The notes: generated from the letters alone by a model not told the origin. Positions 7,599 through 15,856 are shown, counted from the first letter of the stretch. The stretch is DNA of 20,894 nt from DATDCV01 sp036524155 (GCA_036524155.1 DATDCV010000330.1:1-20894), one strand, 5' to 3'. Numbers and translations: made by a program.

Positions 7599-9011
7599 AT
7601 GAACCCAAACACGCCCACGCCCGACGATATCAACCCGTCCGCTCGGCCGACCACCCGACGCCGGTTTCTCCAGACGACCGCTCTCGCCACCTCCGCCTTT
7701 ACGATTGTGCCACGCCATGTGCTGGGTGGCGCTGGCGAAACCCCGCCCAGTCAGAAGCTCAACATCGCCGGGATCGGCGTTGGAGGCATGGGCGCCAGCA
7801 ACCTCAAACAATGCGCCGGCGAAAACATCGTCGCGCTCTGCGATGTAGACCAAAATTACGCTGCGAACACGTTCAAGACTTATCCCAAAGCAAAGGTCTA
7901 TGTTGATTACCGGGAGATGCTGGAAAGGCAGAAGGATATCGACGCCGTCATTATCGCCACACCCGACCATTCCCATGCAGTTATCGGCATGGCCGCCATC
8001 CGCGCCCGCAAGCACGTCTATATCCAAAAACCGCTCTCCCATTCGGTTCAGGAGGCGCGGTTGCTGACCGAGGCCGCTCGCGAACACAAGGTCGCCAGCC
8101 AAATGGGAAACCAGGGGCGCTCGGGCGACGGAACCCGCCAGGTTTGCGAATGGTTGTGGGCTGGGGTGATCGGGCAAGTGCGCGAGGTCCATGCCTGGAC
8201 GAACCGCCCCGTCTGGCCACAAGGGGTAGAGGTCGAGAGGCCGAAAGAAACTTCGCCAGTCCCTGCCGGTCTCGACTGGGATCGATGGATCGGTCCTGCA
8301 GCGTTTCGTCCTTACCATCCGGCCTACGTCCCCGGCACCTGGCGCGCCTGGTGGGATTTTGGTACCGGCTCACTGGGGGACCTTGGGTGCCACATCCTGG
8401 ACGCGCCGTTTTGGGGGCTGAAAATGAAATATCCGGTCAGTGTTGAAGGGTGTATTTCGACCTATTGGAAAGGACTTTGGCAGAAGGAGGGTCCCAAGAT
8501 GGAGACCTACCCCCGTTCCACGATTGTCAGGTTCCAATTCCCGGCCCGGGATACGTTGCCACCGTGCCAGCTGACGTGGTGGGACGGCGGCATGATGCCG
8601 CCGCGCCCAGAGGGTCTGGATGCCGACGAGGAGCTGGGCGATTCAGATGGCGGCGTGATCTTCCAGGGCACCCAAGGAATCTTGATCTGCGGTTGTTACG
8701 GCAGGCAACCTCGGGTTTTCCCTGAGCAACGGATGCGCGAAGCGCAAAAGGTCCCCCAGTCTATCGAGAGGGTTCCTGACGGCTTAAGCGGGCACGAGAA
8801 GGATTGGGTGCGCGCCTGCAAGGGCGGCAAGCCGGCCAGTTCCAATTTCGACTATTCCGGTCCGCTGGCCGAAACGGTCCTCATGGGCAACCTGGCCGTG
8901 CGGTATCCCAACCGCAAACTGCTCTGGGATGGCGAGAGAATGGAGGTCACCAACGACAAAGCCGCCAATGACTACGTGCGCCGCAAATACCGCGAGGGAT
9001 GGACACTCTGA
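7599..9011 (+). CDS. Tat-exported Gfo/Idh/MocA family oxidoreductase
   Basis: A 470-residue exported oxidoreductase-like protein, longer than and distinct from the one at 5280. The Tat signal is TTRRRFLQTTALATSAF (residues 18-34), and a likely cleavage region follows VPRHVLGG. The Rossmann domain starts NIAGIGVGGMG. IATPDHSHAV and YIQKPLSHSV (Gln143-Lys144-Pro145) mark the cofactor and catalytic region, with Gln where Glu is usual, a form I know from the exported subfamily. WWDFGTGSLGDLGCHILDAP is the conserved C-terminal-domain signature with the catalytic Asp/His. The ATG at 7599 was chosen because it sits correctly for the Tat signal; the frame is open back to 7464 but adds a tail with no export logic. 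It is divergent from the isomerase-like gene, suggesting joint control from the 190-bp spacer. Family certain, substrate unknown. Confidence 0.9.
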   Translation: MNPNTPTPDDINPSARPTTRRRFLQTTALATSAFTIVPRHVLGGAGETPPSQKLNIAGIGVGGMGASNLKQCAGENIVALCDVDQNYAANTFKTYPKAKVYVDYREMLERQKDIDAVIIATPDHSHAVIGMAAIRARKHVYIQKPLSHSVQEARLLTEAAREHKVASQMGNQGRSGDGTRQVCEWLWAGVIGQVREVHAWTNRPVWPQGVEVERPKETSPVPAGLDWDRWIGPAAFRPYHPAYVPGTWRAWWDFGTGSLGDLGCHILDAPFWGLKMKYPVSVEGCISTYWKGLWQKEGPKMETYPRSTIVRFQFPARDTLPPCQLTWWDGGMMPPRPEGLDADEELGDSDGGVIFQGTQGILICGCYGRQPRVFPEQRMREAQKVPQSIERVPDGLSGHEKDWVRACKGGKPASSNFDYSGPLAETVLMGNLAVRYPNRKLLWDGERMEVTNDKAANDYVRRKYREGWTL

Positions 9012-9138
9012 TGACCTCTGCCAGAACTTGAGAAGGAGGGGCGGCGTTGCATCGCGGGCCGAGGAACGGCGTTCGCAAGGACCGGTGCCTTAGCGACACG
9101 TGGTTGGGGTTCAGTTGTGGGTAACCCGAACATCGGGG

Positions 9139-9235
9139 GCGTGGACTTTAGTCCGCAGCGATTCCCGACCGGCCGTCGCGTTTGGAATTTGAAAGCCTCC
9201 CTTCGGTGGATGCTGCTGCGGACTGAAGTCCGCGC
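9139..9235. repeat. Long inverted repeat, 21-bp arms around 55 bases
   Basis: The left arm 9139-9159 and right arm 9215-9235 are reverse complements over 21 positions with two mismatches. Both mismatches are T opposite G, so as RNA from the plus strand they become G-U pairs and the stem would be unbroken. Each arm is also a small palindrome (GGACTTTAGTCC; GCGGACTGAAGTCCGC). No ORF lies inside. It could be a miniature palindromic element, a stem-loop RNA or a terminator-like fold for the oxidoreductase gene, though it lacks a T tract. Confidence 0.6.
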
Positions 9236-9290
9236 GCCGACCATGCCACGGCGCCCGCGTCCCCCGAATAACTGGGTACAACACGCGTGA

Positions 9291-9307
9291 CTTTTCAGTT
9301 TGAAAAG
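9291..9307. promoter_or_regulatory. Operator-like dyad over the candidate pseudopilin promoter
   Basis: CTTTTCA (9291-9297) and TGAAAAG (9301-9307) form a perfect 7-bp dyad around GTT. It overlaps the -35-like TTGAAA at 9300-9305, about 50 bases before the pseudopilin start. It is AT-rich within GC-rich surroundings. A repressor site is a reasonable guess. Confidence 0.35.
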
Positions 9308-9356
9308 ACCGGAAGCCGACTTAGATTGGTAGCGTTCCAGCAAACACACTTTGTTT

Positions 9357-10208
9357 ATGGTTGCTCGCTTATCCAGCGCGGGCAGCCGCTCGTTCCAGAA
9401 CGGACTGCGCCGAGGCTTCACGCTGATTGAGCTGCTGGTGGTCATCGCGATCATCGCTATCTTGGCGTCCTTGCTGTTGCCCGCGCTCGCCAAAGCCAGG
9501 GCCAAGGCTCACATGACGAGCTGCGCCACCAACATGAAGAACTGGGGTTATGCGACCCTGATGTACGAAGGCGATTTCAAGGATCGCTTTCCGGTGTTTG
9601 GCGAGAATTCCCAGGATTACACCGAGCTGTTCTGGTTTGAGCTGCTGGCGCCTTACGTCGCCCGGCAACCCAAAACCGGGACCGGCCAGTTCACCACGGA
9701 CCAGCTCTTTCTCCTGGATGCGCTCCGCAAGTGCCCGGGCGGGAGCTACGGCCCGGCGCCTTTCTCCGGCAATACTCCGGCCCCGGGAACAAACTGGAAT
9801 TGTTACATCGGTTGCCATTTCGGCCGCTTTGGCGACGCGGTTTCCATACCCTCAAGAAACTACAAGGGCATCTCGGGACCGTTTTACTATGCCGATCACA
9901 CCGCGCCCATGCCGGCCTCAAAGATCAAGCGCCCCGCGCAGGCGATGATCCTCACCGATACCATCACCCATTACCTTTATTCCCCGCTGGAACCGAGTTA
10001 CGTGTTCACCCTGGACAAAGACGGCGATGGGAAGCTGGATTCCATGTCCAACTACGACGTCGCCTACAACTGGGGGCGCCCTACGGTGCATAACGGGGGT
10101 GCGAACGTCACCTCCGCCGATGGCCATGTCGAGCGGGTTGCCTTCCGGGTGCTCTGGGGCCAAGGCCAAAACAAGGAGATGCTCAGCTTCTGGTGGTACA
10201 TGGAGTAG
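9357..10208 (+). CDS. Pseudopilin-like secreted protein with H-X9-DG tail
   Basis: A 283-residue protein with a type II secretion/type IV pilin-like N-terminus. RRGFTLIELLVVIAIIAIL gives a prepilin peptidase site after Gly20, with Phe21 at +1 and the conserved Glu25 at +5. One hydrophobic helix (21-43) is followed by a globular domain. Near the C-terminus, His245 and Asp255-Gly256 form the H-X9-DG signature (HNGGANVTSADGH). Proteins of this type occur in very large numbers in Verrucomicrobiota and Planctomycetota, usually alone and without secretion genes beside them, as here. An Asp-rich DKDGDGKLDS segment at about 222-231 resembles a calcium-binding loop (inference). The ATG at 9357 was chosen over a TTG at 9351. 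It is convergent with the ARPP-1-like gene across 187 bases in which I see no clear terminator. Confidence 0.88.
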   Translation: MVARLSSAGSRSFQNGLRRGFTLIELLVVIAIIAILASLLLPALAKARAKAHMTSCATNMKNWGYATLMYEGDFKDRFPVFGENSQDYTELFWFELLAPYVARQPKTGTGQFTTDQLFLLDALRKCPGGSYGPAPFSGNTPAPGTNWNCYIGCHFGRFGDAVSIPSRNYKGISGPFYYADHTAPMPASKIKRPAQAMILTDTITHYLYSPLEPSYVFTLDKDGDGKLDSMSNYDVAYNWGRPTVHNGGANVTSADGHVERVAFRVLWGQGQNKEMLSFWWYME

Positions 10209-10395
10209 CAGCGCGCGGGCAGGGCCGGTCGAGGCGATACTCACGGGGCTGCGGGAACGCGTGCATCCAGGCGCCACAGTCGGGCCTCATCCGCATTTAA
10301 GGGGTATTGGCCGGGGAGTAAGGGCTGTAAAGGGAAGTGCGGGAGGGACCGGCGTCCGTGGTTCACTCACCGGTTTACCGCCCAGGACGACCCTT

Positions 10396-11490
10396 CTATC
10401 GAATTGCGGGCGCTCGTTCCTGCTGCCGATTTTGAGTGCCTTCCCGATGAAGCGGCACCACAACCTTCTCCTTCCCTTTTTCGATGAAAGTTTTGTGAAT
10501 CCATGCGCCGTTTGCCTCTCGGTCCACCGTTTCAAACAGAAGCGTTGTGGCGGTGCTGTAGGTCTTCACCCGTGTGCTGATCGAGACGTCGCGCTCTTTG
10601 ACTGAGCCAGACAGCGCCGTTTCAAAAAACACCTTGATCTGTTCTGCCAGCACCGGCTTGGAGCGAGCGCTGGGGTTGTATTCAGTGATCGCCTCGGTGA
10701 TCGCCGCATCCAGGAGTTTCGGCCAGAGCGCTCGGAAAAGACTCTTGTTGTTAAAAACCTCTGCGGTGTTGATCTCGCCATTGATCGCGTAGACGAAGCC
10801 GATCACGTCAGTCTTGCCGTCCAGGATGCCGTTCAGCTTTTCCAGGTATTGCTTTCTAACCTCTTCCAACTCCTTGTTTTCGAGTGTCAGTTGCAGGCTG
10901 CTGGCTGACACCGGACTGCGCGTGTCCACACTCTTACCCGCCAACCGGGACACATTCTCATTCAATTTGGCCTGCTGCTCAGCCACTCCGGACCAGACCT
11001 CCGACTGGTTGAGTCCATACCGCGCCGCCAGTTTTTCTTTCCGTGTACTCAGAGTTTTGGTGTTGGCAGAGAAGGCCGCCGGGTTTTCATCACCACGGCC
11101 AGTCCAACGCCCGTGTTCTACGCAGAAGGTAGCCAACGCGACTCTGCCGGATTGGGGCGGCAAAATCAGATCTTCTCTGACCGTCCGATCCTGGCGCCCC
11201 CCTTTGACAATATCACCAGCGTTGAGAAACACGGCAATGTCCTTGGACCGATTCTCGACACTCAATTCCTGCACGTTGCCGGTTTCTTTTATCGTCACGA
11301 ATCCCCTCTCGAGGGCTTCCGAGAGTGTCGCATAACGCCGTTGTTCCAGTTGGGTGTCACCATGCACGAGGAAGATCTCAAGATTTCGGTGGGCGAAAGG
11401 TCCGCTGAGTGTGCCCACCGCCGCTCGGGCGCCGGATGCCGTGCACGCCAATGCCAGCAAGATCGAGGTGCTGATACAAACCATTTTCAT
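10396..11490 (-). CDS. Secreted ARPP-1/DUF6569-like protein
   Basis: A 364-residue protein with a signal peptide (MKMVCISTSILLALACTASG, cleavage near ARAAV). The following domain resembles the family I know as ARPP-1/DUF6569, recognised from FLNAGDIVKGGRQDRTVRED, LILPPQSG and FCVEHGRW in the first half. A charged helical part at about 150-230 contains KNELEEVRKQYLEK-like heptads and may be a coiled coil. The function of the family is not established; members have been proposed to associate with ADP-ribose or phosphatase-type proteins, but nothing here shows enzymatic residues. It is the last gene of the minus-strand run and lies 214 bases downstream of the RCC1-Ig gene, from which it is separated by a strong hairpin, so it may have its own promoter. 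The family name is from memory of the motif pattern. Confidence 0.7.
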   Translation of the reverse strand: MKMVCISTSILLALACTASGARAAVGTLSGPFAHRNLEIFLVHGDTQLEQRRYATLSEALERGFVTIKETGNVQELSVENRSKDIAVFLNAGDIVKGGRQDRTVREDLILPPQSGRVALATFCVEHGRWTGRGDENPAAFSANTKTLSTRKEKLAARYGLNQSEVWSGVAEQQAKLNENVSRLAGKSVDTRSPVSASSLQLTLENKELEEVRKQYLEKLNGILDGKTDVIGFVYAINGEINTAEVFNNKSLFRALWPKLLDAAITEAITEYNPSARSKPVLAEQIKVFFETALSGSVKERDVSISTRVKTYSTATTLLFETVDREANGAWIHKTFIEKGKEKVVVPLHREGTQNRQQERAPAIR

Positions 11491-11577
11491 AATGTTTCTC
11501 TTAGTGTTTGCAGCTCAAGCCGCGTCATTTGTAGGCGCAGCCGCTGTCTTAACCTTCGTGTTTTCGACCGCAAGGAT

Positions 11578-11653
11578 TGTCAGGCGGGCGCAAATGATCT
11601 GTAAAAGAGTTGTGCGCCCGCCAGAAGGCACGGCAGCCTATCGTGGCCTGACA
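11578..11653. repeat. Nested inverted repeat between the RCC1-Ig and ARPP-1-like genes
   Basis: An inner perfect 10-bp stem pairs GGCGGGCGCA (11583-11592) with TGCGCCCGCC (11613-11622) across 20 bases. An outer perfect 8-bp pair, TGTCAGGC (11578-11585) and GCCTGACA (11646-11653), encloses it and shares three bases with the inner arm, so the two folds partly compete. No T tract follows on either strand. It could protect the 3' end of the RCC1-Ig mRNA, act as a weak terminator or be a small palindromic element. Confidence 0.5.
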
Positions 11654-11704
11654 GGAATTGATCGCGAACGAAGACGCTGTAAAGCTGATCCGATAACCAC
11701 TCGC

Positions 11705-14700
11705 TTACTGCCCTTGCGGCGCCAGGATCACGCGATAAAATCGGCAAGGAACGCCGGCCGGCGCGCTCTCTGTGTAAGGAGGACCGCTGTCCACCCATTG
11801 CAGTTTTTGACCGGTGCCTTGAAGCATGGGTGAGGCGGCGTTCCAGTTCAAGAGATCGCTCGTGTATTGGACGCGATACGCGGCGCTGACGAAGGAATTG
11901 AATTCGAGGAGGAAGTTCCCGTTCGGCTGCCGTGCCCAACGGGAAATGGGTTGGATGGAGCCGGGGAGCGGCAAAGCGACTTCTCCCGTCAGCTTAACAT
12001 TCGGAATGTGACCGTCCGGTGTCAGATACTCAATCTGAAGATCCGCTGATGCCCCGGGCGGCAGCACTCGGTTGGATTGGATGAAGGGATTCCCCTGGCC
12101 GTCCAGTCCGGTTGCGTTGAGAACCAACACCTGGGGCGGCAGATTTCTGATGTGAATGAGCGCAGCAGGGTATGTGAAGGGGCTGCGGTTAAAGATCCGG
12201 AGGTATTGCGTTGCCTGCAAATTCTTGCCACCTGCCGGGGGTTTGACCTGAACCACCAGCGGCCACAGTGAATCGAGGATGGCCACGTTGTGAGCCGCGC
12301 CCGCGGAAACCATAACCAGGTTAGTGGCATACCAAGGCGGGCTCGCCTGGCCTATGCTGCCGTCTCCCCAGGAGATGAGCGTGCGGTCAGAGCGAAGCGC
12401 CACGTTGTGGTGGCCGCCTGCTGAAATGGCGATCACATCCGTAATGCCCGAGGGCATGTTCGTCGCGCCGGCGTAATTCGCTCCCCAGACGGCCAGGGTC
12501 CCATCAGCGCGCAAAGCAAGGGAATGCTGGAATCCGGCGGCAATGGCGACAACGTTGGTTAGTCCCGCAGGTACATTGAGCTGGCCCCAATCGTTGTCGC
12601 CCCAGACCACGACCGTCCCATCCGCCTTCAACGCGAGGCTGTGTTCGTCACCTGCCGCGACCGCGACAATGTTGGATAGGCCGGCAGGAACATTGGTCTG
12701 ACCGTAATAGTTGTAGCCCCAGGCGCTCACGCGGCCATCGATCGTGAGTGCCAGGCAATGGGAGCCTCCAGCGGCGATCGCGACTACATTGGACAATCCT
12801 GCGGGGATTGTTCGGACGCTATCATTCACGCCCGAAACTACCACGGTTGTATCGGCCTTTAGTCCCAGACTGTAGTTCCAGCCCGCCCCCAGAGCCGTGA
12901 TATTAGTCATGTTGGAGGGTGTGCCTACCTGTCCCCAGCCAACCACTGTGCCGTCGGCCCTCAACGCCGCGCTGTGAAATTCACCGGCAGCAACCGCCAC
13001 GATGTTGGTCAGACCCGGCGGCAGATTGGTCTGCCCGAAAGAATTGTCGCCCCAGGAGATCACTTGCCCAATCTCAACGGTTGCGGTGCCGCTCGTTTGG
13101 GTTCCCAATGAGTTGCTGATGACTGCGCAATAGCCCCCGGCTTGGCTCAGTTGGGCGTTCTGCAAAACCAGCGTCTTGTCGGTTGCACCGGGGAGATTCG
13201 TCCCGTTGAACTGCCATTGGTAGCTTAGCGGAAGCTGGCTGGCTGCCGCGGCGCTCAGCGTGACCGTGCCTCCCCTGGAGGTGAATTGATCGCGCGGGTG
13301 CTGAGTAATAACAAAGGGCACAACGCCCAGGGTCGCCGAAGAGCTGGTAACGGTCCCAAACGGGTTGCTCACAATGACCGAATAAACACCGGCGTCGCTA
13401 AATCCGGCGGCGTCAATCTGCAGTGTCGCGGCTGTCGCCCCGAGAATGTTGGTGAGGTTGCACTGCCATTGATACACCAGCGGTCCCGCTCCGACGGCAT
13501 TGACGTGCAGATACACTCTCGCACCGTAAATCACAACTGTATTAACCAGATCCGAGCGCAGGACAGGCGCCCCAGCCTGGGTCATCGCGATGCTATGATA
13601 GAAACCTGCCGCGATCGCCGTCACGTTGGTGAGTCCCGCTGGAACCGCACTTTGGCCGGTGTCGTTGGCGCCCCAAGCCAGGACAGTGCCGTCGGCTCTC
13701 AAAGCGAGGCTATGATACTCCCCAGCGGCGATCGCCACTGCGTTGGATGATCCCGCCGGGACATCAATCTGCCCGGAGCGATCCGACCCCCACGCGATCA
13801 CAGTCCCATCAGCCCTGAGGGCCAGCCTGTGATCACGTCCGGCGGCAATCGCAACGACGTTCGAAGCACTGGTTGGCACGGAGATGCTCGATCCATCCAC
13901 CATCCCCCACGCAGTAACGGACCCATCCGCCTGCAGGGCCATGCTGTAGTCCCTGCCGGCGGAGATCGCAACCACGTTAGATAACAACGGCGGAACCACC
14001 GCCGGAACGTAAGTATTCGGCCATATGTTTCCAGATCCCCACGCCACGACCGTGCCGTCCGATTTCAGGGCGAGGCTGTGTATCGTGGCCGCCGAAATGG
14101 CGACCACATTGCTCAGGTTGTTTGGAACTGATGTTTGGCCCAGGCCATTCCAACCCCAACCCACGACGGTGCCGTCGGCCTTTAGCGCCAGGCTGTAATG
14201 GTCCCCCGCGGAAACGGCAGTGGCATTGGTAAGGTTCGCAGGGACGTTCAGTTCGCCGTAGTAGTTGTCGCCCCAGGCAACGACTGTTCCGTCGTCACGG
14301 AGCGCCAGGCAATGGTACAGGCCGCCCGAGATCCCGACCACATTTCCACTGATGGGGGGCACGTTCGAAATTCCAAAATAACCGCCCCAAACTTTGATTT
14401 GTGTGAGAGACAGCGTGGCGTTCGAACTCATAACGGAACCAACCTGATTGCTGACCAACACTGAATATCTCCCCGCGTCAGACGTTTGCACGTTCGTGAG
14501 CACGAGGCTGCTTAGAGTCGCTCCCGGCAAATCGACATCCTCGAATCGCCACTGGTAAGTGAAAGGGCCAACGCCGGCGGCAACGACCTGGAGAGACACG
14601 GTGGTCCCGGCGAGCGTCACCTGGCTCTGCGGTTGCCTGGTGATGAATAACGGGGCAACCATAAGATCCATAGCAGAGCTCGTGATCGCGCCGAACTCGT

Positions 14701-15856
14701 TCGACACCATAACGGAATATTTTCCCGCCTGGCCGGTCACGATGTTAGCTAGTTCGAGCAGCGAATTCGTCGCGGCGTCCAGGTTCGTGCCGTTGAACAA
14801 CCACTGGTAAGTCAGAGGCTGGGCGCCGGCGGCGGAGACGCGCAAATCCGCAGTCGAGCCATAAAGGACCGTGCGATTGACCATTGGGCCAGTGATGACC
14901 GGCGGCCCTGTTCGAACCAGGGCCAGGCTGTGGATGTAGCCGGCGGCAACTGCGGCCACATTGGTCAAGCCTGCCGGAACAACGGCCTGCCCGTAGTCAC
15001 CCCCGGTAGAGAGATCCACCGTTGTTCCACCGCCCCAGGCGATCACAGAACCATCGGCTTGCAGCGCAACGTTGTGAACGCCGCCCGCCGCTGCAGCGAC
15101 GACATTGCTCAAGCTCCCGGGCGGAATTGCCTGGCCGAATGAATTGTCTCCCCACCCGACGATCCTGCCGTCGGCAGTCAGCGCGACATTGTGGCCGCCG
15201 CCCGCCGAAATCGCGACCGCGTTAGTCAGGTCGGACGGCACATTGCATTCTCCATAGAAATTATTCCCCCAGGCGACGACTGTTCCATCCCCCTTCAGTG
15301 CAATCGAATGGACGTTGGCGGCGGCAATCGCTATCACGTTGTTTAGGGCCGCCGGGACGCCAATTTGTCCAACTGTGTCATCACCCCAGCCCACGACCGT
15401 GCCGTCCGCGCGCAAGGCTAGGCTGTGCGAGAAACCACCGCATATCGCCACCGCATTCGTGAGATCTGCCGGCACGGAAACCTGGCCCGAGCTGTTGTCA
15501 CCCCAGGCAACGACGGTTCCATCTGCCCGCAAGGCCAGGCTGTGGTAATCGCCCGCAGCAATCGCCACGACTCGATTCAGATTCGCTGGCTGGGATGCCT
15601 GCCCGAATGTGTTATCGCCCCAGCCGACAACGGTTCCGTCCCCGAGGAGAGCCAGGCTGTGACCGGCGCCCCCGGCCACGGCGACGGCGTCCCCGAGCGC
15701 TGGCGAAGCGCTCACGGGCACAAAAATGCCGCTCTTTCCTTTCCAGTAGTAACCCCACGAGGTTACGCCACTGTCGGCGATGCAAAGATCAGCACTTGCG
15801 AGGAACAGTCCCGCCAAGAGCGTCCAGGCAAGATACCCGGTAGATCGTCTCCTCAT
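11705..15856 (-). CDS. Secreted RCC1-repeat / Ig-like protein, three propellers
   Basis: A 1383-residue exported protein with signal peptide 1-30. It has three RCC1-type repeat blocks (about 31-315, 487-761, 932-1195) built from 39-residue units of the form HSLALRADGTVVAWGDNxxGQxxVPxxLTNVVAIAAGxx. Each block contains seven W-G strands (one reads V-S-G in block 3) and closes with a final HSLAL-like strand, so each reads as one seven-bladed propeller. Between the blocks lie two pairs of Ig-like domains (about 318-485 and 762-930) with YQW and AGxYSVxVSN signatures. After block 3 come a beta-sandwich segment (about 1196-1310) and a C-terminal module (about 1319-1383: YRVQYTSDLLNW...FYRVIL). The ATG at 15856 follows a GTG at 15865 that is also possible. 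It is probably a surface or secreted adhesion or binding protein; no catalytic residues are visible. Confidence 0.88.
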   Translation of the reverse strand: MRRRSTGYLAWTLLAGLFLASADLCIADSGVTSWGYYWKGKSGIFVPVSASPALGDAVAVAGGAGHSLALLGDGTVVGWGDNTFGQASQPANLNRVVAIAAGDYHSLALRADGTVVAWGDNSSGQVSVPADLTNAVAICGGFSHSLALRADGTVVGWGDDTVGQIGVPAALNNVIAIAAANVHSIALKGDGTVVAWGNNFYGECNVPSDLTNAVAISAGGGHNVALTADGRIVGWGDNSFGQAIPPGSLSNVVAAAAGGVHNVALQADGSVIAWGGGTTVDLSTGGDYGQAVVPAGLTNVAAVAAGYIHSLALVRTGPPVITGPMVNRTVLYGSTADLRVSAAGAQPLTYQWLFNGTNLDAATNSLLELANIVTGQAGKYSVMVSNEFGAITSSAMDLMVAPLFITRQPQSQVTLAGTTVSLQVVAAGVGPFTYQWRFEDVDLPGATLSSLVLTNVQTSDAGRYSVLVSNQVGSVMSSNATLSLTQIKVWGGYFGISNVPPISGNVVGISGGLYHCLALRDDGTVVAWGDNYYGELNVPANLTNATAVSAGDHYSLALKADGTVVGWGWNGLGQTSVPNNLSNVVAISAATIHSLALKSDGTVVAWGSGNIWPNTYVPAVVPPLLSNVVAISAGRDYSMALQADGSVTAWGMVDGSSISVPTSASNVVAIAAGRDHRLALRADGTVIAWGSDRSGQIDVPAGSSNAVAIAAGEYHSLALRADGTVLAWGANDTGQSAVPAGLTNVTAIAAGFYHSIAMTQAGAPVLRSDLVNTVVIYGARVYLHVNAVGAGPLVYQWQCNLTNILGATAATLQIDAAGFSDAGVYSVIVSNPFGTVTSSSATLGVVPFVITQHPRDQFTSRGGTVTLSAAAASQLPLSYQWQFNGTNLPGATDKTLVLQNAQLSQAGGYCAVISNSLGTQTSGTATVEIGQVISWGDNSFGQTNLPPGLTNIVAVAAGEFHSAALRADGTVVGWGQVGTPSNMTNITALGAGWNYSLGLKADTTVVVSGVNDSVRTIPAGLSNVVAIAAGGSHCLALTIDGRVSAWGYNYYGQTNVPAGLSNIVAVAAGDEHSLALKADGTVVVWGDNDWGQLNVPAGLTNVVAIAAGFQHSLALRADGTLAVWGANYAGATNMPSGITDVIAISAGGHHNVALRSDRTLISWGDGSIGQASPPWYATNLVMVSAGAAHNVAILDSLWPLVVQVKPPAGGKNLQATQYLRIFNRSPFTYPAALIHIRNLPPQVLVLNATGLDGQGNPFIQSNRVLPPGASADLQIEYLTPDGHIPNVKLTGEVALPLPGSIQPISRWARQPNGNFLLEFNSFVSAAYRVQYTSDLLNWNAASPMLQGTGQKLQWVDSGPPYTESAPAGVPCRFYRVILAPQGQ
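12270..15766 (-). repeat. Diverged 117-bp tandem repeats encoding RCC1 blades
   Basis: Three separate arrays (about 15766-14912, 14398-13572 and 13063-12270) consist of imperfect 117-bp units, one per propeller blade. At DNA level the units share blocks coding for the conserved HSLAL and GTVVAWG segments and vary in the NxxGQxxVP loops. The arrays are coding and in frame throughout. They are a likely place for recombination or assembly errors. Confidence 0.75.

Larger units (their letters stand above)
9012..9356. other. 345-bp intergenic region with two inverted repeats
   Basis: No convincing gene is present. The region holds a long inverted repeat (9139-9235), a short perfect dyad (9291-9307) and a weak promoter for the pseudopilin: TTGAAA (9300-9305), 16 bases, TAGATT (9322-9327). 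That promoter would give a leader of about 23 bases. No clear ribosome site is seen before the ATG at 9357. Confidence 0.6.

Noticed and set aside
10209..10395. Possible bidirectional terminator between the convergent pseudopilin and ARPP-1-like genes
   Set aside because: Only a 5-bp ACCGG/CCGGT pairing with a long loop was found and no T tract on either strand.
11578..11653. Integron attC-like recombination site
   Set aside because: The hairpin lacks the conserved core sites at its ends, and there is no integrase or cassette structure.
13286..15548. Several plus-strand open frames opposite the RCC1-Ig gene, some running on to 16171
   Set aside because: They mirror the repeated coding strand, lack ribosome sites and show no recognisable domains; the minus frame has clear domains throughout.
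12270..15766. Regularly spaced repeats that could suggest a CRISPR array or tandem satellite
   Set aside because: The units are diverged 117-bp coding repeats in one frame encoding RCC1 blades, without identical short repeats or unique spacers.
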